Source of the DNA: Alnus glutinosa
Taxonomy: Eukaryota > Streptophyta > Magnoliopsida > Fagales > Betulaceae
Direction: 5' to 3'
Assembly: GCF_958979055.1 (NCBI RefSeq)
Contig: NC_084896.1
Location: 3,348,001 to 3,412,000, forward strand
Length of the DNA: 64,000 nucleotides
The translations under genes were made by a program, and so were the position numbers. The notes beneath the pieces were generated by a model. It had not been told where the DNA came from, ran no database searches, and worked only from the letters and a program-made list of their open reading frames with translations. Below, piece by piece: positions 11,158 through 22,636 of the stretch (within the stretch, counting starts at the first letter, position 1; the number at the start of each line of letters is the position of its first letter).

Positions 11158-13551
11158 CTAGTTTACGTATATAATGTCTTCATCTGGGTCATCACCCTCC
11201 CACTCTCCGTCCTCTTGAGACACAACAGGTGAATCAAATTGCTCTTCATCTTCGATGTCTTTGGTCTTTTTCTCATTCTTTATCTTGTCCAATATTGCAA
11301 TTACCTGGAAAGGTTAAACTCAAGATCAGTAATTTTTGAGACCCTCATTTAGTATTAGAATCCTAAGCTAAAACTCAAGCAAGACAACCAAGTTTTAATT
11401 GAAAAGAGACATGAAAGTATGATCATAGGCAAATGCTCAGCAATGTTTCTTCCTATCATTATAAAAGTTCTTTCTGATTCCTTTTTCTCTTTTCAGCATC
11501 TATAAAGAGAACTCAGAAAAGAATTATAGGTTGGGAATCGGGATACTCAAGGAATCTTCAGTAAGATTATCTCCAAGCTCCATAAACTGCATGTGTCTTA
11601 AAAACTTTGTATGCAGAAGAGACATAGTTCTCCGAGCAGACAAATCCATAATCATAGCCATAATTTACTACATTCTTAATAAATAAAAAAAATGTAATAC
11701 ATATCAATTAGCTTAATAACGAAAAGATGACCTAGTAAAAGGAAGCCTGGCCTTGAATAAAATGATGTGCATGAAAATGCGACCTATAGACCAGAATGAG
11801 TCTTTATGAAACATCTTTTATGAAGATAGTCCACTGTAAAGTCATATTCTATGCTTATGTTGGAGCCATTACACAGAACTTAGTGGGCTAGGCAAAGATC
11901 CGAAGCAGAATTAAAACATTAAACATCTCTGTCAACCTTTATGTGCAGGCATAGACTCAAGGTTAAATTTTGACCAACTGTGTGAACCTTGATGCTAGGG
12001 TAATTCAGTGAGAATAAAGATAAGCCTTGGCTCATGACTTAAAATATGGAAGAAAAATGCAAGAGGAAACTAAAAATTGTGTTCAGGACTATAGGGTGAC
12101 AATGTTATGAAAAGATTTACCCTGCTTCCTCTCTCTAGTGACTCATCTTCTATAAATCGTATCTCAGGAGTTAGCCGCAACTTCATACGCTTCCCCAACT
12201 CGCTTCGGACATACTTGGCTTTTGCCTTCAAACCAGCAATGGCAAGCTCCTTCCCTTTTTCATCACCAAACACAGATACATATACCTTAACCACCTACAA
12301 ACATAGAAATAAACAATAATTACAAACAAGTAACCATAAAGCTGTTCAATCATAAGCAGCATCATCAGCATTGCGGAGACACAAGAACAGTCATGCAGTT
12401 TCTAATCCTTTGAATGTGCACTGCTCAAAGAAGGCAAAATTAATCTTCTTATTCTTTTTCCCTGGAATGTGCACCCCTAGAAGCAATAAATATACTTCAA
12501 CTACATATAACACACAGAAGGCCTCGGGCATATTAGACCAAAAGGATTGCAGCAGAATTATATCTGCTAAACGATTGGTCCTGACCATTTTTAAAAGCTT
12601 GTATCATAAAGTTTTCTCAGTTGGAAAAAGAATTACAGATGCCATACCCAATGTATCTATCAGCAACACATCCTTTTGTATATGATGACTGATTATATGT
12701 AAAGGTACGGACAAAATATAGGATAAGAGTGTGCAAATCAGCTACCTCCAATCGCTGTGTTATCTTCACAGTAATCAATTGCCCTCTATATTCAGACAAG
12801 AAGTATGACTCGAAATAGCAGTGAGGCACACATTCATCACATTTTACCTCAACTCTTTTCAGACATTACACGCAGTATATCACTCCAAAGTTTACGGCTT
12901 TTTTCTCTCGAAACAAACCCAACAACTTCGCTAAGTTAATTCTATCACAATTAAGCAAAACATAATCCAATTATTCACTTCCCCCAGTTGCCCAGATGAC
13001 TCTAATACACATTAGGGGTATCAATTTAAAGAAAAAATAAATTTAAACATTTTAATTCTATGAACATCCACATATGCACATTGCCACAGCAATAAAAAAT
13101 CATAACTTTACAATTCAAACACAACCCACAAAAACTTACAACTCAAACGCAAGAATACCCAGAAAAACAAACACATAAATGAAACAGCATAATCATATGG
13201 GAATACCTGCAAATCGCCGGAGACTTCAACATCACTAATGGTGGTGAGGGACGAGAGGTACCGGTCGGCTCCCAAAGAAACTTCAGGGAGAATAGCGTAC
13301 TGCAAGACCTTGTCAGTGAGGAGCATGTCGGAGAGCTCTCTTTGTATCTGCTTGGCCACCATCTTCACTCTCCGTGGGTTCGCCATGCACCGTATCGTAG
13401 AGCCAATTTTGGGCTGCAAGGAAGGCAGGCTTATGGGCCTTGCTGAGTGAATCCACGCCGTTGGATTCTGGGTGCGGAACGGTGGACGGCGGTGATGGGA
13501 TAAGGGTGGCGTGGGTGGTGGCTGCTGGGCGTTGAAGAGCAGGTGTGGCAT
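11158..13551 (-). CDS. RBFA: Ribosome-binding factor A, plastid (RbfA family), three exons
   Basis: Spliced on the minus strand: exon 1 13551-13207 (115 codons), exon 2 12294-12121 (58 codons), exon 3 11304-11158 (48 codons plus TAG). All introns are phase 0 with GT-AG ends, giving 221 aa. The first ~50 residues are Pro/Ser/Arg-rich, like a transit peptide. The RbfA KH-like domain follows from NPRRVKMVAKQIQREL (about residue 58) through LTPEIRFIEDESLERGSRV, continuing into VIAILDKIK across the exon 2/3 junction. The C-terminus is acidic. RbfA binds the small ribosomal subunit during late 16S rRNA maturation; the plant copy acts in plastids. The Arabidopsis counterpart is At4g34730, next to ASE2, as here. 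Confidence 0.93.
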
Positions 13552-13775
13552 TGCTGTACTGAATCCTAGCTCCTCTTCCCTCTTCTTCGTTTTCTTTCCT
13601 TTTTGGGTTTTAATTAATTACTGGGTTTTGCCCTTTTGGGGGATATGAGGATTGAGAGTGGCCTTGCAGTTGCAGAGACGAGAGGAGAAAGAGGGAAAAT
13701 GGACTGTCAAGATTCAAGAATATCCCTTTCATAAATCTATGGGTGTTTTAGTAAACTAACATTTCTCTTCTCTTT

Positions 13776-14152
13776 TAGAAAAGGGAATTGATTGTTGGGG
13801 GACCAAAAACCGTCCCCCAACCGGCATTTATAATAAATAAATGCTTTTTTTTTATTAAAAAGTAATTCAACATCAGAAATTAGAGTAATGCTACACATCA
13901 TCCCCTTGTCCTCCTTTTATCACCCCAAAATTGATGTGGCTCTTAAAATTACCATTGGATCAAAATCCAAGAGTGATATATCAAAAATTCAATGGTGATT
14001 TTAAGAGCCACATCAATTTTGGGGTGACAAAAGGAGGACAAGGGGATGATGTATAGCATTACTCATTGTTTTTAGATAAAAAAAAACTTATTTTAATTAA
14101 AAGTGGGGGGCAAGGGGACGGTAAGCCGTCCCCTGCCAATCAGCCCTTGAAA
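13776..14152. mobile_element. Outer palindromic MITE, host of a nested one
   Basis: The left end reads aagggaattgattgttgggg and the right end, inverted, aagggctgattggcagggga; both continue into a ccgtcccc-containing arm. These termini are separate from the arms of the element sitting in the middle, so this is a nested pair. No clear target duplication was found. Confidence 0.6.
13883..14064. mobile_element. Inner near-perfect palindromic MITE
   Basis: 182 bp, two arms of about 75 bp running from gagtaatgctacacatcatc through ttgatgtggctcttaaaat, with an unpaired centre of about 30 bp. Arm identity is very high, so a fold-back transcript would form a long hairpin and the insertion is young relative to its host element. 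Confidence 0.8.
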
Positions 14153-15231
14153 GAAAATGGTTCACAATTCTAATATTTGGCCCAATGGGCCCAACCACTT
14201 CTTAACCAAGTCTGATAAGTGAGAAACCCATTGTTTTTGTCATTTTGAATTACGAGTTTGACTTACTTCACCAAAAAGAATATTATAAAATTGGGGGAAG
14301 AATTCCAATTATTTGTTTTTTTTTTTAACCTATTTTTTTAAGTACAATGAGAAAAAAGAACAAAGCTAAGGAACATAAAAGGAAGAGGGAAATCTTTTCT
14401 AATATAGGGAGGAAAAGAACTAGATAAAGGAGAAAGGATGAGAATGTAGTTCAAAAAAATTCTAGTTGTGACCCAATTTGTCACATAATGAGTACAAAAG
14501 TTTGCACTTCGGTTAACTTTACTAGCTGTTCAGCTAGTAGATAATGAAATTATGGAATGAAGAATGGAAATAGTGAAAGCAATTCTTCGATCTTGAGTAA
14601 GGGCGAGCAATTGAAGAGCTAGAGTAATTATAAGCGAATATTTTCATTCAGAATTGGGCTAAGGAAAATTCTTTCAACTTAATCTATTAAAATGACATAT
14701 TTTACATATTAAAAATGAACGAAAAAAATCACTTGTACCGAAGACACATATTAACTTAATAGATTAAATTTTAAAAAAATTTCTTACCAGTTAGAAAAAC
14801 AAGTCCAGAGGAGTCGAACTGGTGAAGGTTACAGCAGGATGAATCTGAATAGAATCTAAAAAGCCCAAGAAAAAAAGCTTAGGTTTCACAATCTCACCAT
14901 GCCTCAAAGTTTTTTCTTTGGTACATTGGGCCTGCATAATTACCCTCTGTATCTTCAGTAATCAATTAAACTAATCCATTTTAACACAGAGTAGAAGGAC
15001 CCAATTATTTCATGGGCCATACTTTGCACAAGATGTATGCTAAAACAAAATATTTTCTTTAAAAAGAATTAGTATAGGGTTTTTTTTTTTTTTTGTAATT
15101 TTTTTTTGTAGGTTGTAGGGCTTTCATTTGTGCTTTTAAAGATATATACACTGCATACAAAATTAGTGTAGGACTCTTTTTAAGGCAAAAATTGATTAAC
15201 CAAATCATCATTAATTTCCTTCAAATTAAGG
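14153..15231. other. Intergenic, nothing recognised
   Basis: AT-rich sequence without coding pattern, clear repeats or RNA genes. Confidence 0.5.
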
Positions 15232-15553
15232 GGTGACAACTTGTGTTTGTGTGCTAGGTTCGGATTGTGTTGAGACATGGATATAACATTATATAGGTCA
15301 ACTTTAACGGGACCAATTTAATTAAACGTATCAAACTCCTCAACCTTAACCCTCTAATTTTGTGTTGAGTTTGAGGGTTATGTCAAAAATTGATTGTCAT
15401 TATGTTGTGTGTCGGATTTGGGTCGTGTTGAAGTCTAGGTATAAAACTATCTAAGTCAACTCTAACCTGACTCATTTAATTAAATGGGACAAACTTCTCA
15501 ATCTTAACCCTTTAATTTCGTGTTAAGTTCGTGGATCGTGTAAAAAATTGCAG
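15232..15553. repeat. Diverged head-to-tail dimer, ~155-bp units
   Basis: Unit 1 at about 15232-15389 and unit 2 at about 15390-15553 share the order tcggattgtgttg, aagtcaactctaac, tttaattaaa, tcaatcttaaccct, ttttgtgttgagtt. Similarity is moderate. A repeat-derived dimer, family unknown. Confidence 0.6.
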
Positions 15554-15562
15554 CCTTACTCC

Positions 15563-15835
15563 AAACTGGGTTGAAGGAAGTTTTTTTAATTTAGTCTATA
15601 AAAATGTAATATGCCCCTTAGCATGTAAAAAAAACACATGTTTTTTAAATAGCATGTGAGAAGCACGAGTTTTTTTTTTTTTTTTTTTTTTTAATAAAAT
15701 TTCTTCCAACTTTGTCAATGCTATTAAAAAAACGTGTTTTTCACATGCTCAAAAATACTTGACATTTTAAACACGCTAAAAAAAACACGTGACATTTTTA
15801 TAGACCGAATCAAATAACTTCGTCCAACCCAGTTT
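15563..15835. mobile_element. Palindromic MITE
   Basis: The left end aaactgggttgaaggaag pairs with the right end cttcgtccaacccagttt. Internal arms share tctataaaaatgt and cacgtg-like aacacgtg motifs. The centre holds a T-tract. Target duplication not clear. Confidence 0.7.
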
Positions 15836-17109
15836 AAAAGAAAACTCAATCCTTCAAAATAAGTTAAATAACTACTCCTTCCAATAGAATGAGCTTCTTA
15901 TAAACAACACAACAGAAACCTATCACAGGTTTATTCCTTAAGCTTTTGGTAGTGGTTAGGAAGGGCAGAGAAAAAGCAAATGATTTAATTTAGTATGAAT
16001 TAATGTATCACTTTTGGCCCAAGCAAACATCACTTCCTCCATTAGAGGACTTCAATAATTTGATTCCAAAAACATCCTCAGATCCATATTTGCCCACCTA
16101 ATCAAAAAACTGAGTCGGTCTCACCATTAATTAGCATATATATATATATTCCTTAATTATATCTTCCATTTTTTTCTATTTTAATCAGGATTACTAAGTT
16201 AATAAAATGATGGGGGTGGGGGTACAAGAGATCATGGGATCAGAAATAACTGTAACAGAAAATAAACCATCCATCTGTCCCTTTCATCTTTAACTTTGTT
16301 GCCTAGTTGAGCATTGATGGAAACAGAAACAGTACTTAACTGCATGAACATAACTGAGGTTGTTACTTGCTGAACTGCGGTCCGGGATCGAGTACAATAA
16401 GGTTGTTCATTGCACGTGCCTGAACAGAGACAGTACAGCCTTATTACACGGAATATCAATTAAATATTTGAAGTAGTGCAAATACATTTTTCTTCTTCTC
16501 TCTATAGATCTCTACCTTCAAGTAGTTCTTGGACCACCAATAATTTATTGTACAAGTTATGAACCAAGTTGATCGATGGTAGTAATGGTTATGGGGAGAG
16601 CCTAGTTGGTGGCCACTTTCTGAACATTAAATCTTCATTTCTTTAAAAGAAATTTAATTATTCACGAACTTCCCTCTTCTTACTGGCAGTTGAATTGAAG
16701 TATCTCTCAAGTTTGTATACAAGAGTTTAAAGGTAGGCCACTAGGCTGGCACAACCGCCAAAGTAGAGTTCTCATAGCATATTGTTGGCTTTTCTACTTG
16801 GGAAGATGGTTAGAATCTAACCGATAAAGTTAAAATATTAATTAAATGATTATTTTTTTAAAAAAATATTATTATTTAATATATAATACGTTGCAGAGCA
16901 AAAATTGTGTTTGGATCTGATCTATCTACTCGGCAATTCATTTGGTGACTTCACGGACGCCAAAGAAACTCCAAGAAGCTTAAAATATTTCTAATGAGAC
17001 CTGTGGAACATTTCTTAAAGAGCAAGAACTAGCTCCCGGTGCGATTTCATAAAAAGTAATCAAAGATAAGATTGAAGAGAATGAAACGTATGTAGCGATC
17101 ATTATAGCG

Positions 17110-17260
17110 TGCACGGCTCTTTCTAATCCTAGAAAACGTCCGAAAAAACTTGCTACGGAACTACGATGTTGATTATTCTAAGACATATGCCCCAATTGCC
17201 AAGACCAACTCCTTACAAGTCCTCTCGATTGTTGCTATTCGCATTGGCCTCTCCATCAGT
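17110..17260 (+). mobile_element. Fossil fragment of a Ty1/Copia reverse transcriptase
   Basis: A short stretch resembles the start of the Copia reverse-transcriptase domain ([18 protein letters not shown]-like). No LTRs belong to it and nothing else of the element is present; a small, old, broken remnant. Confidence 0.55.
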
Positions 17261-17335
17261 TAGTAGAGCAGAAATTTTAAGTTTAAACCCTAGTTCCACA
17301 CATGAGGGTTGGAGCCCACAAGTTTCCTCTTTACG

Positions 17336-17476
17336 CACATTTATCACACTTATGTTATACCGGCTCATGTGGCATGTTTTAAGTTTCTTATATTTTTGTT
17401 TTTCTCAAGCGGGTAGGAAGCCATTTAAATCATATTATGTCAGCCGTGACATAACTATGATAAATAAGTGTGAAAA
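17336..17476. mobile_element. MITE family A, copy 1
   Basis: Palindrome with arms catttatcacacttatgttat and, inverted, cacacttatttatcatagttatg, each leading to catgt/aatatg followed by tttaa. It shares the consensus of copies at 26811, 46640, 49290 and 49949: cactcatgtcacat followed by tgacataacgtgttttaagt. Confidence 0.6.
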
Positions 17477-18871
17477 ATATATTTACTCTTTAACTTAATT
17501 TTTGATATAACTAGACTAACTAGTGATTTACCGTGTAATAAATCAAAAGCAAAGAAAATACTGACATAATCAATAACAATGGAAATGATAAAAACACTTC
17601 AGCTACACAACAACTTTACTTCATGTGCCTTGAGAGAGTGAAGTTATTGTACACTTGAAGTGTAACAATCACTTCTCAACTCTGTACAAAGGAAGAGATG
17701 AATATCATTGACTATTTGCTTGACCCAAACACCTAGACCGACTGTAGCGCCCCAGATTTTAAGACATAAATTATAAATGGTTTAAATTAATTTTAAAACA
17801 CTTTTAATAAGGCAAAAGGATAACTATGATTATTTATGAAAATAAATAATGTATCTCTGTTTTTAGAAACGTTTATAGTTGCAATTTGATAAAAAACTCA
17901 AAACAGACCTTAAACTTTGGAATAACGGAAACAAGGTCAAACAAACTCCGTTTTGGTCGATTCAAAATTATAAACGCTCGTCTTGAAGTCCTCTAGCTCC
18001 CCTCCAAATTTCATGATGTTTAGACATCGTTAAGGCCATGAAAACATCCGTCAAAAATACGACCCCTGTTCTGGACGGAAATTCACATTATTCATTAATG
18101 GGCCATCTTTGGACTTAACCCAACCCATTCCAATTGCTATCCACAAACCCAACACATCTATCACATGTTATCTTCCTATGATCATGATGATTACATGAGT
18201 CATCACCCAACTCAACATGTGAAAGACCTATTTTTATACCTTAAAGAATGCCATTAATTAATGTGTGTTAGATGAGTAAATATGTTAGTAGAGGATATAA
18301 TGATTCAACACCTAGTGCAACATTCCACTACTTTTATTCCCTCCCCCTCTCATGATGAAAGAATAAATAGATGTCTAGGATAGAATCTAGAGTAACCATA
18401 AAATGAAAGTAGTCTAAACAATATCTTGTTTTAACTTGTCAAAGTAAACCAGAAACTTTGATTGACCAAAACTAAGTCATAACGAACTCGGATTGAGTTG
18501 AACCAAAAAGAGAAAGTGTTCGTCTTGACGTCATGTATCTACCCTCAAAATTTCACAGCGATCGGAGTAGTTTTGACCATCAAAACATTGCTTAGAGTAA
18601 GCTGGTCTCTATTTAGACGAAAATTCATATAGCATTACTTAATACTTCCTTTGATTGTCAACTCATCACCCACTTCTCCTAATTTGTGCACTATCTCCCT
18701 AGTGGCCAAGCCATCATGAATGAGAGAGAAAGAGTTGGCTTAAATTTCATTTTCTTTAATGATAATGCAAATGCACTACCTTAGTGATGATGAAACTCAC
18801 TTGCATTGGATGCACCAATTCTCATCCATTGGATCAAAACCTATCTACTTGATCCTAACCATTCATTCTCC

Positions 18872-18879
18872 TATAAATA
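18872..18879 (+). promoter_or_regulatory. LTR TATA box (second copy at 24559-24566)
   Basis: TATAAATA in ctcctataaataagcatgc, with a C/A-rich stretch about 30 bp downstream suited to transcription start near 18905. In the 3' LTR the same box could drive readout toward the plus-strand SAUR at 27.8 kb, though 3 kb away. Function inferred. Confidence 0.65.
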
Positions 18880-19088
18880 AGCATGCAAGGCTCCTTGTTT
18901 TCCACACAAATCCTAGACAACTCTCTTGAAAGCTTTGTGCTTTGGTTTTCTCTCCCTTTTCTCTCCATCTACCACACCACCACTTTGGTGTTCTTGAAGT
19001 CATTTTTCTGTCCAAATCAAATTGGTAAGTAAATCTTGACACTTCCTTCTTATTATTCGATTTTATTACTTGTTTATTTATTTCGTTA

Positions 19089-19330
19089 CTACGGCGTTGG
19101 TTTAAGAACCCCCGTATTTATTCACTTGGTTATTGCCTTACTACGGAGTGGTTTAAATCCCCCGTATTTATTTTATCATTTATTGCGTTACTACGGAGTG
19201 GTTTAAATCCTCCGTATTCATTTTATCATTTATTGCGTTACTACGGAGTGGTTTAAATCCCCCGTATTCATTTTATCATTTATTGCGTTACTACGGAGTG
19301 GTTTAATCCCCCGTATTTATTTTATAATTT
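19089..19330 (+). repeat. Five-unit 50-bp tandem array in the LTR (copy at 24776-25017)
   Basis: Units begin ctacggagtggtttaa and end ttatcatttattgcgtta, spaced exactly 50 bp at 19141, 19191, 19241 and 19291; the first unit (19089) is diverged. Each unit holds a small inverted pair, tacggag and cccgta. Confidence 0.9.
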
Positions 19331-20019
19331 ATTGTATTCCTACAAAGTGACTATGCCTCTAATTTCCCTATTCCTTTAAGTAATCACCTTTTAATATTAA
19401 GGACTAAAAACGATGAATGAATGGATGTAAAAATAAACAGTTTTAATATTTGAAAAAGGACTGATGAATATAATGTCTTCTTTGTATATATATATTTATT
19501 TATGACAGAAAAGGAGCTAAGAAATTACACGAAGGAGGGTAAGTATGGATGTACTTACTGAGGAATGATTCTATGTTTCATTAGGACTGTGTGTTGAGTG
19601 CTTATTGCATGTGGTTGTTTATGCATAGCATGTTGTGTCGAATAAAATATAACGGCTGATAAGATAGCCAGTACATCAGTTGACTTGGGGGGTTAAAAAA
19701 CCAAAGCTGATGTAGTAGCAAAGGGGAGGTAAAGCTCATCAGTGAACCCTAAAAAGTGCGAGTCCGAAGTTCTAATATATAACTAATGCTGGGACCGGTA
19801 GGATTCCAGTAAAAACAGGTAAGACATTAAGTGGGAGGCAACGGACGTGAACGGGTTTTGATAACCTAGAACGAGGGGTCTGAAGAAAGATGATCATAAA
19901 ATACAAACTAAATGGTTACTACGATGTATATTCATACAACTCTTGCATTTATACTATTTATGAACTGTTATTGATCTGATGGTAACTTAGATATGAAAAT
20001 AGATGACTCACTTGTTTGT

Positions 20020-20052
20020 CTATGTAAATATGATGACGTCATATTTACATAG
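20020..20052. promoter_or_regulatory. Hairpin with perfect TGACGTCA site (copy at 25707-25739)
   Basis: A 14-bp perfect stem (ctatgtaaatatga / tcatatttacatag) around a 5-base loop. The octamer TGACGTCA at 20034-20041, the palindromic bZIP/CRE-type core, spans loop and stem. Confidence 0.7.
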
Positions 20053-20486
20053 TTGCTGATGCAGATCTGGAGGACGAAGGCATGGACTCATATGCCTGTT
20101 TTAATGGTTTTTGAAACTATTGCTGTAGCTATATGTGCTAGCTTAGAAATTGCTAGGCATATTTATGCGTGTTTTATTTCAAGGCCTGTAATAATTATGA
20201 AGATGTTTTGTTTGGTGTATTTTTATGTTGTATATGAGCCATTCGTGGCACTTATTTTAATGAACCTAGTGTGCAAATGGCGTGTAAAGATAAACCTAAG
20301 TAACTTTTTATAAACGCATCGAGGTATTTCAGTCAGCTCTAACGTGTTATGCCATCGATTCCTAAGTCTTTAGAAGAAAAAAATATATATTCCGCTGCGA
20401 GGTTTATCTCTGATGTAGTAACGTCACGTGGGAACCGGAGGTTTCTGCTTACGAATTTGCTGGCTCAAATTCGGGGCGTTACAGTA

Positions 20487-20570
20487 TGGTATCAGAGCAA
20501 TTGTTCTGCGACCTAGTGAACATTCAGTGTCATACTGTAACTTGGGTAAGTTACAGTATGGTATCAGAGC
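20487..20570 (+). promoter_or_regulatory. Duplicated tRNA-iMet primer-binding site
   Basis: TGGTATCAGAGC occurs at 20487-20498, three bases after the LTR, and again at 20559-20570. Both copies sit in the longer repeat gttacagtatggtatcagag, 72 bp apart. A 12-bp stem hairpin (catactgtaact / agttacagtatg) at 20531-20560 ends at the second copy. Confidence 0.85.
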
Positions 20571-21700
20571 GGTTTGCTCTGAGGACCGTTAGACTTGACC
20601 ATAGGAGTCTAAGAATAACACAAGAGCTATAGGTGTAAACCATTTTTTTTATAAAATACTTTGTGTGATGTATCTTAGTGCAGAAACCTTCCACCTTGAT
20701 GATGACCCTAGCGTAAGGGGATAAGAAATCGGAGGTATGTAAATAGAAGTAATTTCAGAATTTAGATGATTTGATATCTAGTATTATTTTTGAGGTATAG
20801 TCATAAATGTTTCTTTTTTGGAGATATAGATTACAGAATCCAGATGTTTAATACGTTGAAATAATTTATGGATATTAAGTTAGTAAATTTATAAAGCACT
20901 CTATAGATATTTCATGTGCTTAGAGATACAACTTTCCCATAACCATAATAAGGATAACCTAAGGATCAGAGATAAATTTTGAGGCTTTGAGGTCTATCCG
21001 ATTAACCCTAGAATGTAAGGAAAGGTATGCTATGATTAATGAGTATCTATTATTCCAAATCTGGTATCTTTTGAAGATAGGTGTATAAAGCGTAAATTAC
21101 TAATTTTTATATGTTGAGGAAATTAGTTGATCAAATGATTTGATGATTTTTGGAAAGATTATTTTCCCCTATGCATCTGACGAACTTTAGAGAAGTTTAT
21201 ATATTATTGAGGCTTTCTAGAGCTTAAGTTAAATAAAATCTTGATTATGTGATTTATTGATTCTCTTAGAAATCCTTACTTGACGGATAAGTTTATGATT
21301 AGCAAATTTAAGTATTGATTGACTGCATAACTAAATTGGAGTAATACTAAGGATTTAATCTAATGAAATTTGAGGATAATAGTAATTATGCAGAAATAGA
21401 AAGAAGAACATAGTACCATATAAAAATTACACCTTAGTAAAAGATCGAGTAGAAATAATTAGTTCAAAGGATTACAGACATATTAGATAATAAGAACGGT
21501 GCGTAAAAGAATAATTATTGTCTTACAAATGAACTACTTTTGATTCAAAAAAAAAAAAAAAAAAAAGACTTGCAAAACAGGACCTTTTCTGCACCATTCC
21601 CGGAGAATACTGGTATGCTTATACCTGCAGGTATTTCATAATACTGCAGTTAGTTATTATTTTTGTAAATAAAAATTTCTAGATCAAATAGAATACCTGG

Positions 21701-22231
21701 CTAAGCCTCTGGGCGGAAAACCCTAAGGTTTTGGACTGCGAGCAAGAGATCCCTATGTTGTTCTCGGAGGCGATTGGTGTTCTGCTCCAAGTCAGCATAC
21801 CTCTTTCCCAAGTCTTTCTCATACGAATCTACCACCTTCTTCAGCTTTTTATTCTCTTGTTGTAGAACCCGATTCCTTCGCCTAAAGTCCATATACATTC
21901 GCTGCAAAGTCGAAATTTGAGCTTTCAGTGCTTGAATTTCATTTCCTCGAACTTGCAAACGTCGAGCCATATTTGCAACAGAGGAAGCGCCCTGAATACT
22001 GAAAGCCAAAGAGTCATTGATGGCTTGAGCATCAGTCCTATCCGCCAACAACTTTTCATCTCGGGGAGTCATGATGCCTTGAGCTACGGATGCAGCTACT
22101 GCATCACTCAGCATCACAGAGTCATTAGTCAGAAGAGGACCTCTCTGAGACAAGAACAATGGACGCCAAATTTCTGGTACTACAGGCGCAGTATTTAGAT
22201 CAAAATTATTTTGAGAGGATGAAGAAGCCAT
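21701..22231 (-). CDS. Antisense ORF inside the LTR element: coiled-coil protein, 176 aa
   Basis: ATG at 22231, stop at 21701-21703, opposite to the element's transcription. The N-terminus is Ser/Asn-rich (MASSSSQNNFDLNTAP). A conserved-looking block follows (RGPLLTNDSVMLSDAV, then MTPRDEKLLADRTD and SLAFSIQGASSVANMARRL, about residues 30-92). From about 95 to 170 there is a heptad-type coiled coil rich in Gln/Leu/Arg/Glu. I recall similar uncharacterised proteins (RGPLTVNDSVM..., TPRD...L) scattered in tree and fruit-crop genomes, which suggests a transposon-borne family. No zinc knuckle, protease, RT or integrase motif is visible. Function unknown; coiled-coil assembly or RNA/protein binding is inference. 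Confidence 0.75.
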   Translation of the reverse strand: MASSSSQNNFDLNTAPVVPEIWRPLFLSQRGPLLTNDSVMLSDAVAASVAQGIMTPRDEKLLADRTDAQAINDSLAFSIQGASSVANMARRLQVRGNEIQALKAQISTLQRMYMDFRRRNRVLQQENKKLKKVVDSYEKDLGKRYADLEQNTNRLREQHRDLLLAVQNLRVFRPEA

Positions 22232-22629
22232 TTTTTTGGAAAACTAAGAAAATGATGATACTCCTCAAAGGACCTGATGGAGAAAAGAAAGAAATGAAAC
22301 GGTTATTCGAAAGATCTGAAGGAAGAAAAGAGAACTTAATCAGTGAATGAGACGCAGTCTAATCAACGTCATTCGGAGCGCAGCTGCCACTACCACTAGT
22401 GGACAACTCTCGAATCGCGAACCCTCTTTCCTTTCGGCTTTCACCCTTTTCACCTTCTCGAATTCCGAATTCACCCAATGACTTTTCCAGATTTCTCGCC
22501 GCACCTTTCGCACCTTGCAGAGCTGGAAGAGCATCTCGAGATAGAGCTGGATGAGCATTCCGAGAAAGGGATGGAGATATTACGATCCACTGTCGGCACC
22601 ACTTGCACCGTTCCCTCTCAAATCTCCTC

Positions 22630-22636
22630 TATAAAT
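22630..22636 (+). promoter_or_regulatory. Internal sense-strand TATA box
   Basis: TATAAAT in ctcctctataaattcactcg, preceded by C-rich sequence and followed by a CT-rich leader (cttctctcttgcaaagcac). It points away from the antisense ORF toward the 3' LTR. No open frame of note follows, so it may serve a non-coding transcript or be a relic of captured DNA. Confidence 0.4.

Larger units (their letters stand above)
17743..20483 (+). repeat. 5' LTR (2741 bp)
   Basis: Terminal inverted ends TGTAGCGCCCC/GGGGCGTTACA. It holds a TATA box at 18872, a 50-bp tandem array at 19089-19330 and a hairpin with TGACGTCA at 20020-20052. The long region after the TATA box (about 1.6 kb) would be R plus U5. Confidence 0.93.

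Noticed and set aside
17166-17498. 110-codon plus frame
   Set aside because: It starts in the Copia fossil in the wrong register and ends in a MITE copy; accidental.
19089-19330. Regularly spaced repeats that could suggest a CRISPR array
   Set aside because: Units are contiguous 50-bp tandem repeats without unique spacers, in a plant LTR.
20053-20313. 86-codon plus frame inside the 5' LTR, repeated at 25740-26000
   Set aside because: It lies in LTR R/U5 sequence, has no coding signature beyond being open, and its copy is explained by LTR identity.
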